Below, one piece after another: positions 10,339-22,040 of a stretch of DNA of 64,000 nt. Position 1 is the first letter of the stretch. Each line of letters opens with the position of its first letter. The position numbers and the translations under genes were made by a program. This DNA is from Crambe crambe (lineage: Eukaryota; Porifera; Demospongiae; Poecilosclerida; Crambeidae), in contig OZ004588.1 in NCBI GenBank assembly GCA_963924555.1, positions 7,227,205-7,291,204 on the forward strand, read 5' to 3'. Under the pieces are notes generated by a model. The model made no database searches. It was not told the DNA's origin and worked only from the letters and a program-made list of their open reading frames with translations.

Positions 10339-13300
10339 TTAGTCATGTGCAATGTGCCCTGTAGGTTGAAAGCATAAATTCTAGCCACCATACCACTATA
10401 CTCTCACCTTCCCTGATCCTCGTGGCAACCCCTCTGTGACCAACATCCTCTAGAGCTTTAGCTAAACTGGCCCAAGTGGGAGGTTGACTGATGTTATCAT
10501 CCTCCCTCAACCATGAAGCAACCATGTCTGCTGGAAGGTCCTTCATCCTTTTTAGGTGTGGATGGTTCAGTCCTAGTGCCCCACCCACTCTCCTCAGATC
10601 TTCATCATTCAAGTCTTTCAATTCTTGAGTGACTGCATGGTGGTCATCCATTGTTAAAACCTGTGAAGAATCTATCAAGACACAGACATAAACTAAAGAG
10701 GCAGTTTACAATCGTACGTATGTACGTATCTTACCACTTTGTTGATGTTGTTTGGGTCTCTGTAAAAAACAAATAAACAACTTTAACAACAGCAATAATA
10801 ACAACAACAACAAATATAAAAAATTCAAAGATTCAAACTTACTGAACTGCTGGCATGTGATGGTGATTCACCTTTCTCTGCCAATTCCAAATGCTCAGTC
10901 CTAAGAGGAATGATATAACATGGGAAGTAGCTAGCTGTGGCTATAGTCTTTACTTCTCTGCTGTTTTATGCATGTCAATGCACTGCTTGGGTCTCTGCAA
11001 GAACAAACAAAACAAAAAAATGGTACCTAGCTAGCTAATAATGCTTTACAGGCCACTCTGGTTGGTCTGGTTTTCACCAGACCACTTTTATTATCCCACC
11101 TACAAAACACCTTAGCTAAGTAGCTACTTTATTTTCATCGTAAATTGGACATGGAAGTTATAACTAATGAGTTCATTGATGCCAAAGAATCGGGATCATC
11201 CAAAAAGTGCATGGCCACCCAAAAATTTCCATGCACAAGCACACCAGACCACTACACCCCTGCTTTAAACTTACTGAACTGCTGGTGTGTGATGGTGATT
11301 CACCTTTCTCTGCAAATTCCATATGCTCGGTCCTATAAGAGGAAAGATTATAACATGAGCAAGTAGTTAGCTGTAGCTAGAGTCTTTACTTCTCTGCCAT
11401 TTTATGCTGCTTGGGTCTCTGCAAGAATGAACAAAACAAACAAAAAATGGTACATAGCTAGTTAATAATGCTTTAAACTTACTGAACTGCTGTTGTGTGA
11501 TGGTGATTCACCTTTCTCTGCAGATTCCGAATACTTAATCCTAAAAAGGAATGATGTCCAGCTTGAGACATGAACAAGTAGCTAGCTGTGGCTATGGTCC
11601 TTACTTTTCTGCCAATTCATACATGTCAATGCACTCAAGGTGGTGGATGAGGTAAGGACGAGGAGGGACTCCAATCTGATCCATTTCTTTGATCCAGCGT
11701 TCAATCAGTACCTCTGGATCTTTAACTCGATGTGTTGTCATCTCCAAGGCAATTTTTAATTTAGCCAATTTCTGAGATTTCTTCTTTAACTTCTTGGCAA
11801 CACCTTTAATCTCAGAATCTGATATTGGATAAGTGGAACCATGGGGCTACAGGGAATCATAATGTGCATGTAAATATGTAGTTATATGAAATACGAACCT
11901 TGGCTATTTTTAGCCAGTTTTTCTGATCTTTGTTTTGTTTGTATATCTTGTCCTCCTGACAACGTAAACAGGACTTGGTGGTATATTCAAACTCCAGGAG
12001 AACTAAATGCTTGGGAATGCGGGGATTACGGGTTTTGCAGTGGTCACAGAGAAAAGCAAAGGCCATTTCGATGCCTGGGAACCATTGGCTGACTTGATCA
12101 GTGAAGCACTTTTGGATAGTGACAATTACTTCCTGACAAAGATCTGGGAATATTGGGTTGCCACTTTCTCGTGGTTTTTCACGCACTAAATCGATCTGAA
12201 TAGAGTGCTTGCATTCAGAAATAATCAGTGTGTCTAACTTCGAACCAGATTGACCCAGTGTGAAAGACACTCTATTTCTGTAGATGCCATGACCAAAGGC
12301 TATGTCATAATCATGTTCCTGAGAGAGAGTGGTGGCCAGTCGGGTGAAGAACCCTGGGGGAAGATATTTGATATCTGGGAATACCAAATGCAATGGAGCA
12401 GCTCTCCTTTCACAAGATGGGATAGATGCACCTTTTTTCGTAGCTGGAAGAGGAGGGAGTACAGAAGGAACAAAGTACTCTTTGCCCTTGAGATCATGCA
12501 CTTTGCCACGAGTGTTGACTGGTGCCACTATAAGGAAATGCTTTAAGAGGTCAACTATGGACTGAGGTGGCAAGGGATTAAGCTCATCTGCTGTAGAGGC
12601 TTTCCATATTTCTGCATAGAGTGCTTCAACAAGAATGCCACGATTTCTGAGAATGTTCCACAATCTTGGTGCTCCCTCTTTTTCAAAGCCTTCAAGAGCC
12701 AGAAGCTTGGCTATCTGTTTTATGAGCCACTGAGGGTCAGCTACGACTATAGAGCTTAAGCTGGGGATCTTGTCATAGTGAAGGAACACAGCGAGGTCGT
12801 GATAAAACTTCAAGACACTGGGAACTGAATCTTCGGGGATGGTGCAGGCTTCAGCAACTGCTACCACTTCTTCCAACATGATATAGGGCTTGTTTTTAGC
12901 CATTCTACGCAACACCTTCCTGAAGAGAACCCATGTAAGAGGTGTATCGACCTTCACTTCATTGCTGCAAGCAAAATCATTGACAATTTGGAGAACTCTT
13001 CTGTACCCAGGATCTGCATTCTCTTGCCCAGCTGTTGTGTTGTCGATGATCACTCCTTTATCACGGACCAGGTGGGCATACTCTTTATCCTTGTACTCGG
13101 TGTACAGCTGCTCAAGAATCCTCTCTTTGTTAGCTTGTACAGTAGGATCATCACCATGGGTACCAACAGGCAAGATACGAGGATATTCAGGCATTTTAGT
13201 GGTGCTTTCATTGGCACTTTTGTCAGTGAGAGTGGCATCAATGCAAGACATCCATTGCAGAAGGAGCTCTATCGTACTTTGCTCCAGAACTTGCTCTGTG

Positions 13301-16300
13301 GCACGACCTTGATGGTGAGAAAGGGATAAGCATGGCTTGTGTAGATCCTTTGAAGCATCGAACATGAGGAAGAACATGGATTTTGGTGTTAGAAAGGCTG
13401 GTAGGATGCAGAGAAAGACTTGCTGGCCAGCACAATCCCACACATACAGGAACACTTCAGATTCTGGTGCTTGGATTTCAGGATGTTGTTTGGCTGATTC
13501 AATAATTTCTTCTATAACCTTCTGAGCTTCGGATTTGGGACTATTTGTTCGAAAAAGACCCATGAAATTGGTTCCTAGTATGTCAATCAATTTTCGAATT
13601 CGTGCATAGCTCGATTCAGGTTCTCTTCTATTGTATACCAGACACATTAGTCCAACTAGTTCATTAGTTTCATCATCTTCAGTGACCGGAATCCAATACC
13701 CTCCACTAGCGTTTACTGTGTGCATGCTGACGTCCCCATGTTGGAAAGTGCTGAGGTCAGCCATTTGAGTGCTGTTAACATTAGCTTCATCTGGAAGTGG
13801 TTTGTTCATCATTCCACGCTGGAAACTGCTCTTGCCTACTCCTCCAGCACCAAGGTGCACGATGCGTGCATAAGCCACACTGACTACACCACTCTTCAAT
13901 GCTTCCCTGTAGTTGGCTACACAAATACACACACACACACCATCTATAGAGCCCCTGGGCTATAGCTAACAGAGTAAAAGTCATGCATGTCATAGTAATT
14001 TTACATAGCTAGTTGTTGGGAATCATACATACCTGAAGTTTCTGCTTCAGTGGGTGGGAGCTACATGTGCAAAATATATAATAATAAGTTGTATACAGTG
14101 GCAGGGGGGCTGTAGGCTGTAGCCCCCCCCCCCCTCCCCCCCTTTTGTTTTGGGTGTTTCTGCCCCTGGTATGGTAGCTATATACTATTTGCACACTGAT
14201 CTGAGAGCTGTAGGCCAAGGCTGTGTAAACATCGAGACTATAACTGACTTGTACTATGGCAGGGCTGGGTCATGCAAACCAAGTCTTTTCCCAGACCTAC
14301 AATAAAATAAGTCTTGGAACAAGACTACTGCAAGCCAGCTCAAAAGTTTGTGCTATAGTTCTGTGAGCTATACACTACATACATTGGGGTTTGAGTTGTG
14401 GAAAGCAATTGTACCATGGTTAAATCACTCATCAACCTCCTGAAGAGGTTGGTAATGGTAGACCAGTAGGATTAGATTTAGTAGGGAGGAAAGGGACAAG
14501 ATTCATTCACAAGTTAAACTTTAAATTTGAGTGGATTTTTTTGCTAGATATGACACAATAATGGCATGGGAAGTGTATGACCATAATTAAGATACTATTT
14601 AGAATTAACTTACTTTCCGCCAGATTCAGATTATAAAACAATTATGTTAGCTAGTTTAAAAAATAACTTACCTGATGAATCTATGGGATTAGATGAATAA
14701 CAGGTTCAAATGTCATCCATTCAAGACAATGCATGGTGATATCAAGGGCACATAGGAAATTCAACACATGTAACAATGCTGAGATAAGACTGTTCAGAAT
14801 GACTTACAGCCTGAAGGAATCAGATTCAGCATCCATTTAGGATGATGGAGATATTGAAGGTATATATAGGAAACAATCAGTATGTAACAATGCTGAGATG
14901 AGAGGGTTCAGAATGACTTACAGCCTGAAGGAACCAGATTCAGCATCCAGGGAGATATTGAAAAACAATCAGTGCATGTGTAACAATACAATGAGATGGC
15001 TCAGAATAACTTACACCCTGAAGGAGTCAGATTCAGCATCCATTTAGGATGATGGTGATATTGAAGATATATATAGGAAAACAATCAGTGTGTAACAATG
15101 ACTGTTCAGAATGACTTACAGCCTGAAGGAACCAGATTCAGCATCCATTTAGGATGATGGAGATATTGAAGGTACATATAGGAAACAATCAGTGCATGTG
15201 TAACAATGCTGAGATGGGACAGTTCAGAATGACTTACAGCCTGAGGGAACCAGATTCAGCATCCATTTAGGATGATGGAGATATTGAAGGTATATATAGG
15301 AAATAATTAGTGTGTAACAATACTGAGATGAGACAGTTCAGAATGACTTACAGCCTAGATTCAGCATCCATTTAGAATGATGGAGATATTGAAGGTATAT
15401 ATAGGAAAACAATCAATACTGAGATGAGACAGTTCAGAATGACTTACAGCCTGAGGGAACCAGATTCAGCATCCATTTAGGATGATGGAGATATTAAAGG
15501 TATATATAGGAAAACAATTAGTGTGTAACAATACTCAGTTCAGAATGACTTACAGCCTAGATTCAGCATCCATTTAGAATGATGAAGATATTGAAGGTAT
15601 ATATAGGAAAACAATTAGTGTGTAACAATGCTGAGATGAGACAGTTCAGAATGACTTACAGCCTGAAGGAACGAGATTCAGCATCCATTTAGGATGATGG
15701 AGATATTGAAGGTATATATAGGAAACAATCAGTATGTAACAATGCTGAGATGAGACGGTTCAGAATGACTTACAGCCTGAAGGAACCAGATTCAGCATCC
15801 AGGGAGATATTGAAAAACAATCAGTGCATGTGTAACAATACAATGAGATGGCTCAGAATAACTTACACCCTGAAGGAGTCAGATTCAGCATCCATTTAGG
15901 ATGATGGAGATATAGGAAAACAGTGAATAAAGATTAATGCTTAGATGAAAATAACTTACAGCCTAAAGGAGCCAGAATCCATTAAGAAGGACAGAGATAG
16001 CAAAGATATATAGTGTTAACAATGCTGAGATAATATAGTTCAGAACTTACAACCTAAAGGAGCCAGATTCAGCATCCATTCAGAGACATTAAAGGTACAG
16101 GAAAACAAATATTATAAGATAGTTAATATAACTTACTAGCTGAGGAGGGTATGGAGTAACGTAATGATTAGATGTGAAGGTTCAACATTCATTTGGGATA
16201 AAAGTATAGGAAAAATAATCATGCAGATTTTAATAATGATAGTTCAGAATGACTTACAACCTGAAGGAACCAACCATTAAGGATAATGGAGATAGCAAAG

Positions 16301-17378
16301 ATAAAAAAACAATCAATGGCAATGAGACAATTCGGATAAGAATAACTTACAGTCTGAAGGGTCAGTATCCATGTTATAATGCATGTTGGTATATAACAGA
16401 GTGAACGATCCATTCGGAATAATCCATTCAGATGAAGAGTATAATGAAAACATCATGAATAATATATAGCTATTATTGGCCCACATAAAAAGAGATTTCA
16501 GCTAATAATATCGCCATACTGACTCACTGGCTAAAGTTTTCACACTGTTAAAGTAGGCATTTTTTGACAGAAATTCAAAAAGTTGTGGTATGATCGTTTT
16601 GGTAGGTATAGGCATAGATATAATTGTCATAAAGGGTGGTCAATTAATTGCCTGCAAAAGTGTGGTACTGCATCCAGGGTCCTGCTTTTTTGCAGCGCAA
16701 AAAAAGTGGGCCTGGGTAGGCTGTCTATATACTGTCCGAACTGGTGGACTGCTTAAAAGCATTTGCATTTATACTGGTGATATTCCAATCCCCCCACAAA
16801 AGACTCATCCCTAGCTTTAACTCTCCAATGGCTGTTTTACTGTGGCATGCTAAGCTTAGCCATAGTTTGACCAAAAAAAAAATGCATGAAACATAATAGC
16901 CTCGTCCCTAGGCCTCTATTGAAAATAGAGCCTGGTATGAAAATTTACTGAGTGAGATTCCTTTTTTTTTCTTCATTGTTTTGCATATTATTTGCTACTG
17001 CAATACTTATGCTCAACAAGACTGTTTTAGGCTGGTTTAATTATTCGGTGCTCAGATTATTTTTTCAATGAATAAACATGATCCATTACAGAGAGTGTAC
17101 GAGGAATATATGGAAGACTCAGAATTACACGAACAACTGATACTAGACTCTCTTTTAGACAGGTTGCAAAAGAGTGCATGGGGCTGACACTAGAAACATG
17201 AGTGCAATAAGCAAATCAGTCTAAGAGAGAGGGCCACTCTGCCAAACTGGCTTTCTCACATGCAAAATAGTTGCTCCTCCCTTTGAATAGTGCAATAGGA
17301 AATAGCTGATTAATAGCTCACCGCTATTTTTTCAGCCATGGTAGCAACTAGCTTGTACACTTCAACAACTTGTTCCAC
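10339..17378 (-). CDS. ROCO-Death gene A (Roc GTPase, COR and Death domains)
   Basis: Coding exons, 5' to 3': 17322-17339 (MAEKIA), microexon array A, 14033-14060, 11899-13916, 11605-11846, linker exons 11483-11540, 11390-11418, 11275-11332, 10954-10994, 10843-10900, then 10735-10759, 10408-10671 and 10339-10358. The long exon has a P-loop GAGGVGKSS, a WDCAGQQVF switch and GTHGDD in the G4 position (Roc), then a COR region (FYHDLAVFLHYDKIPSL, ADPQWLIKQIAKLL). The 10408-10671 exon is a Death domain (LGLNHPHLKR... PTWASLAKALEDVG). Expected role: a cytosolic GTP-dependent signalling switch with a Death-fold adaptor, as in DAPK1-like ROCO proteins. It lacks the N-terminal LRRs of LRRK types; the array-encoded peptide occupies that place. 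All exon phases agree. Uniquely, the linker exons are tandemly duplicated. The Roc-COR exon is open throughout. The end 17378 includes the leader from the TTCCACTAG-type acceptor. Confidence 0.82.
10843..11540 (-). repeat. Tandemly duplicated linker-exon module in gene A
   Basis: Three copies of a 58-nt exon (11483-11540, 11275-11332, 10843-10900; peptides such as TEHLELAEKGESPSHASSS) alternate with two short exons beginning AGACCCAAGCAG (11390-11418, RPKQHKMAEK; 10954-10994, RPKQCIDMHKTAEK). The 58-nt exon enters in phase 2 and leaves in phase 0; the short exon enters in phase 0 and leaves in phase 2. The module can therefore repeat without breaking the frame. Genes B-E have a single copy. 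The protein segment is a charged, Ser-rich spacer before the Death domain. Confidence 0.8.
14033..14060 (-). CDS. Gene A exon downstream of the microexon array
   Basis: A 28-nt exon reading LPPTEAETS plus one base, phase 0 in and phase 1 out. It joins the Roc-COR exon as ...-A-NYREALK. It corresponds to the PPHEPTEEE exons of the other copies. Confidence 0.72.
14739..16395 (-). repeat. Microexon array A: 16 degenerate units, mostly GCT
   Basis: Diverged ~105-118-bp repeats in the first coding intron of gene A. Coding-strand trinucleotides between acceptor AG and donor GTAAGT: GCT (Ala) in 10 units, GGT 2, GTT 2, CTA 1, ACT 1. Many units carry internal deletions, yet AG-NNN-GTAAGT is kept: at about 15345 and 15549 a deletion replaces CTTCAG by a CTAG acceptor. 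The near-uniform Ala codon contrasts sharply with arrays B-E. This copy is either homogenised or no longer diversifying. Confidence 0.8.
16396..16900. other. Remainder of gene A first coding intron
   Basis: Low-complexity AT-rich sequence continuous with the array, plus a block near 16800-16880 that matches about 720-790, 44690-44760 and 57510-57585, i.e. the common intron sequence of the repeated unit. No exon seen. Confidence 0.5.
16900..17188. mobile_element. Inverted-repeat element, relative of 32905-33200
   Basis: Begins TAGCCTCGTCCCTAGGCTC-like sequence with an internal palindrome (CTCTATTGAAAATAGAG) and ends near ACTCTCTTTTAGACAGG...GGGGC. A related element in the opposite orientation lies at 32905-33200. 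Non-autonomous; no transposase. Confidence 0.6.
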
Positions 17379-17559
17379 TAGAAAGAATAAGAGTAGCAAA
17401 GTCACTCTGAAAGCAAGGAATCTATGGTATTCAGAACCCAATATCAGCCTGTGAGGGACCTCCCTGGTGGTCTTCAAATTAGTTACCCTTTGAGCTGTAG
17501 TTTTCAGATGCATGTCCTTATTAGCTAATGGGAGTGTTACACTCTATTAGAAAACTCAG

Positions 17560-18940
17560 GGGCCTCACTATTCTATGGAATGAACGGAATGGAACGGTTC
17601 CAGGACCCTATTTCACTGCGCATGCACAGGAGCATCCCTGATTAGTAGCGCCTGCGTGTGCACATAGGTGTACTGCATATACTGGAGAATCCAGGAATAA
17701 TGCTGAAGATTCTAAGCATACAAGGAGGTAATATTGAGTGACAACTTTACTACATTTTGCATGCATTGTGGGGGGATGAGCTGGAGGGTTTAAGCTCCGT
17801 CAGTTGCCGCCACGTAAGAGGGTTGCTGCCACCAGGATTCTGTCTATGGCCCCAGCTAGTTTTACCCAGCGCAGGATCAGGAATAGATAAGTATTAAATT
17901 ATTATTCACTTGAGTAAGACAAAAATCAACTGACAGAAATGAGGTGGATACTTTTATACCCTTCACCTCGTCAAACTAAACATAGTAACACACACACTAT
18001 AAATAGAACTGCTGTGGAAGGTTCTGGAACCTGAGTTCGTCAACACATACAACATATTCACACACACATAAGACATTGATGAGAGGTGACACAATAATGA
18101 TTAGAACATGCAGGAACAAGGATTAACACATACACAAGATGATACAGAATTACACGAACATAAAGGGCATGTGGTGATTACAGAATTACATACATACATA
18201 GATACATACATTCATTACACATGGTGATACAAAATTATATACATACACATGTACATTCCCCTACATCGTACCGCCATGGGTCACCTCACGTGGAGGCTGT
18301 CCCTCCACATGCATGACACATCAACTTGATGATCTAATGGCTGCAAAGCAGCACTGCTCATCTAACCTTCCTCAGAAAGAGCATTTTCTCTGTTAGCTAA
18401 CTCTTTACTATAAACACCAGGAAACAAGTAATAGTAATTGTAGGCGCTTGGCTTTCTAAGTGCTTGTGGTAAGCATTATACAGCCTCCTATGTATGCAGC
18501 TGCAATATCTTAGTAAGTCAAAGTACAAATGACTTTCACCAACTGCTTCACTCGCCGATTGAATATGTTACACGAACATACCCTAGTCTAGTTTAAATAG
18601 ATTTAGAGTGTTGTATACTCCTATCATGTGCACAAACTAGTTTACAGCCAAGTATATGAACCAAGTATACAAGAGTATACCAAGTATATGAACCAAGTAT
18701 ACAAGAGTTAACCACATGTACATTCAGGTTTACACCAAAGTATACAGTACATAGCAGAGAATGTTCGAATACCACTTATCTCAGAGAGCACATAAAGTTC
18801 TCAATGACAAGACAGTGCATTACCATCCTAGGTGTTAAACTCATATTGTGCATGCGCATACGCTTGTGCAGTGAAAATTCCGTTTGTGAAATAGGATCCT
18901 GGAACTGTTCCGTTCTGTTCCGTTCCATAGAATGAGGCCC
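17560..18940. mobile_element. hAT-like non-autonomous DNA transposon in the 5' UTR intron of gene A
   Basis: Terminal inverted repeats of ~55 bp begin GGGCCTCACTATTCTATGGA and end in the complement, rich in GGAACGGAAC-type runs. An exact 8-bp target duplication AAACTCAG flanks it (17552-17559 and 18941-18948), the length typical of hAT elements. The ~1.3-kb interior has no transposase. Related insertions at 26680-27964 and 45206-45932 occupy the same site in genes B and D, so the insertion predates those duplications. Confidence 0.82.
18640..18722. repeat. Tandem repeat TATATGAACCAAGTATACAA
   Basis: Two to three copies of a ~29-bp unit inside the hAT-like element. The copy at 27590-27685 has one more unit, and the one at about 45678 has a single unit. 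Confidence 0.75.
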
Positions 18941-18994
18941 AAACTCAGCAAGTATATGGAAGGGAGGAGTTTTACACCCCTCTAGTTTGCTTGC

Positions 18995-19057
18995 TACATA
19001 CATACATACATACATACATACATACATACATACATACATACATACATACATACATAC
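18995..19057. repeat. (TACA)n microsatellite at the 5' UTR exon donor of gene A
   Basis: Pure tetranucleotide run. On the coding strand it reads GTATGTATG... starting exactly at the donor of the candidate 5' UTR exon, so the splice site is the first repeat unit. Confidence 0.85.
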
Positions 19058-19132
19058 CTGTATAGATGTGACCTTATCAAGGTGATTGTGGAGAAGCTTC
19101 CTGTTTGACCCCTCCCCCTCCCCAAGTAGAAC
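19058..19132 (-). other. Candidate 5' UTR exon of gene A
   Basis: Same conserved block as at 1968-2055: acceptor TTTCTCTACAG, body from GTTCTACTTGGGGAGG to ATACAG, donor GTATGT. Joined to exon 1 it gives TGATAA upstream in the start frame and no earlier ATG, supporting the MAE start. Confidence 0.5.
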
Positions 19133-19561
19133 CTGTAGAGAAAGAAATTTATTTTAGTGGTTTGTGTCCCTACAGCCACATGTAGTCAACTAGCTATGTG
19201 GATGCTGATGGGCAATTTCCTCTGTTTAAACTTTAAATTGATCTTACCTCAAAAAGATGTACAAGTAGCAATAGAGTCACTTCTCCACACCTCACAGCAA
19301 CCGACTGCAAAAAGAACACTTACCAGATTCAAATAGGTGTTTTCTGTAACTTGAGTTGAAATACAAAAAAGGGGTGGATCAAATAATGAATATCATTAAA
19401 AAGTCACATGTGCCTAATCTCATGACTTATGATTATGATAAGGGTCAGGACTACTAGAGTAATATGAATATGCAATATTGAGTACAGAGTATTAAGTTTG
19501 AAATTCATTATTAGTGCTACAGCTCCAGTTGCTAGTAACTACCAACAACACTAGCTATAGA

Positions 19562-19717
19562 CTATGCAGTAGTAAGTGGCAGGGGAAAGTTCAGTTATCT
19601 GAAAAAGGTTTTCTCAAGCATTCTTCATTGTTGTCCCAGTTCCTTTCTCTTCTCCTCCAGGAAATCCTCGTACCTAAGAACAGCCTTCATCGTCTCCAGG
19701 AACTGAGGCACTCCAGT
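19562..19717 (-). pseudogene. PCTP: PCTP last-exon remnant (unit A/B boundary)
   Basis: Matches PCTP exon 6 (59339-59503) but lacks about 12 bases in the middle, is frameshifted, and has lost the splice acceptor (CAG replaced by a CAAA run). It marks the right edge of duplication unit A. Confidence 0.8.
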
Positions 19718-19930
19718 CAAACAAACAAACGAACAAACAAACAAACAAACAAACAAGCAAATGAATGAGCATACAAACTATAACATTTGACTTGACTACA
19801 AGCAAATCTTCATGAAGTCAGACATGAGCATCATTAATGCTTCATTATGTTCTTTGGATGACACAACAAATAGATGAGGAGTTGTATTGTTCTCTCTCTG
19901 TATTATTTTGTGTTGTCCCTCCCCCCACAG

Positions 19931-20004
19931 GTTTGTTAAGAGTGCAAGCAGCAGGACTTGGAGTGGAGAGGACAGAAGATGATGAAGGGGAGGACTTCCC
20001 TTAA
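19931..20004 (+). pseudogene. PSMD3: PSMD3 last-exon remnant
   Basis: After CCCCCCACAG comes a degraded copy of the final PSMD3 exon (compare 10123-10191), with the acidic end finishing ...GAGGACTTCCCTTAA. It marks the left edge of unit B. Confidence 0.8.
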
Positions 20005-21779
20005 TCAGAAGAAGTAGCTAGTGATTTTAGAAAATAGCATTTAATTAATAAAAAATTCTTTAACAAACTGTATAAAGTGTGCATGTGGCATGTTGTAATG
20101 TGATAATATAAAGTAATAATGTTATAAGATTATAACCAACTAGTCACTTGTAATAACTCAAGGTTTACGACTATAGTTATGTCAAGTCAGTGCTCCACCA
20201 ATTCAATTCCATTAGGCTGTGTCTTTCTTATCTGCAAGGTACTCTGTAGGTTGAAAGCATAAATTCTGTCACCATGATAACCTTATGTAATCACAGTACT
20301 ACATTATATATCACTATGGCTACAAGTATGATTCACACTTATAGCATAACTTACTTTTTCTGATCCTGGAGGCAACCCCTGTGCGATCAACAGCTTCTAG
20401 AACTGTGGCTAGACTGGCCCAGGTGGGAGGTCCAGAGGCTTTAGTGACACTATCATCTTCTCTCAACCATGCAGCCACTATCTCATCTGACAGGTCTTCT
20501 CCTCCTATCTTTCGAAGGCGTGGATAGTATAATCCCAGTGCAGTACCCAGTCCAATCAGGTCTGCCTTAGTCAGGTTTTTCAACTGTCTAGTGACTGCAT
20601 GGTGGTCATCCATTGTTAAAACCTGTGAAGAATCTATCAAGACACAGACATAAACTAAAGAGGCAGTTTACAATCGTACGTATGTACGTATCCTACCACT
20701 TTGTTGATGTTGTTTGGGTCTCTGTAAAAAACAAATAAACAAACAACTTATAAATAACAACAGCAATAATAACAAAAACATCTGATAAAAAATTAATAAA
20801 GATTCAAACTTACTGAACTGCTGGCATGTGATGTCGGTGATTCACCTTTCTCTGCCAATTCCAAATACTCAATCCTAAAAAGGAATGATGTCCAGCTTGA
20901 GACATGAGCAAGCAGCTAGCTGTGGCTATAGTCCTTACTTTTCTGCCACTTCATACATGTCAATGCACTCAAGATGGTGGATGAGGTAAGGACGAGGAGG
21001 GACTCCAATCTGCTCCATTCCTTTGATCCAGCGTTCAATCAGTATCACTGGATCTTGAACTCGATGTGTTGTCATCTCAAAGGCATCTTTGAAATCAGCC
21101 AATTTCTGAGGATTTAACTGAAACTCCTTGGCAACACCATTAATTTCAGGAACTGATATTGGACCAGTGGAACCATGAGACTATAGAGAACCATATACAT
21201 GTGTGCATGTAAAAATGTAGCAATCAACATGTAAATACTTATCTATGAAATACACCAACCTTGGCTATTTTTAGCCAGTTTTTCTGATCTTTGTTTTGTT
21301 CGTATATCTTATTCTCTTGGCAACGTAAACAAGACTTGGTGGTGTATTCTGAATCCAAGAGAATGAAATGCTTGGGAGTGTGGGGATTACGGGTTTTGCA
21401 GTGGTCACAGGAAAAAGCAAAGGCCATTTTGATTCCTGGGAACCATTGGCTGATTTGATCAGAGAAGCACCTTCGGACAGTGCCCATTACTTCCTGACAA
21501 AGATCTGGGAATATTGGATTGCCACATTCTCGTGGTTTTTCACGCACTAAATTGATCTGAATAGAATGCTTGCATTCAGAAATAGTAAGTGTGTCTATGT
21601 TTGAACCAGATTGGCCCAGTGTGAAGGACACTTTATTTCTGTAGATGCCATGACCAAAGGCTATGTCGTAACCCTTCTCTGTAGAAAGAGCTGTGGCCAG
21701 TCGAGTGAAGAACCCTGGGGGCAGATATTTAATATCTGGGAATACCAAATACAATGGAGCAGCTCTCCTGTCATAGGAT

Positions 21780-22040
21780 GGGGGGTCAGAAAGTCCTTTG
21801 TGCGAAGGAGGATTTGAGAGTCCATCATTTTGTGTGGAGGGATTCCTTAAATGCGATGGGGAATCAGGAGGTGTGTAATATGGTGTGGAGGGCCTCCTTT
21901 CATGTGATGGGGGATTAGAAGGTGTGTTATTTGGTGTGGAGGGCCTACTTTCATGTGATGGGGGATCAAAAGGTGCATTATTTCGTGTGGAGCTGGAGAG
22001 ACCCCTTTCCTGTTGTGGAGCTTGTGGTGTGGTTGGAAGA
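21780..22040 (-). repeat. Pro/Ser-rich protein repeat in gene B
   Basis: About five degenerate ~17-residue units of the type PPSHERRPSTPNNTP within the long exon between the COR region and the conserved C-terminal segment. Also present in gene D (39700-39950) but absent from A, C and E, which have a short linker there. Likely a flexible spacer. Confidence 0.8.

Noticed and set aside
12250..13330. Plus-strand ORFs of 98-140 codons across the Roc-COR exons (also in B-E)
   Set aside because: Antisense shadows of a long conserved coding exon; conservation follows the minus-strand protein.
14100..14160. C-rich tract with hairpin potential as a terminator or regulatory element
   Set aside because: Simple poly-C in a gene A intron, not conserved in the other copies.
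18776..19179. Minus-strand ORFs of repeated MYVC
   Set aside because: Translation of the (TACA)n microsatellite.
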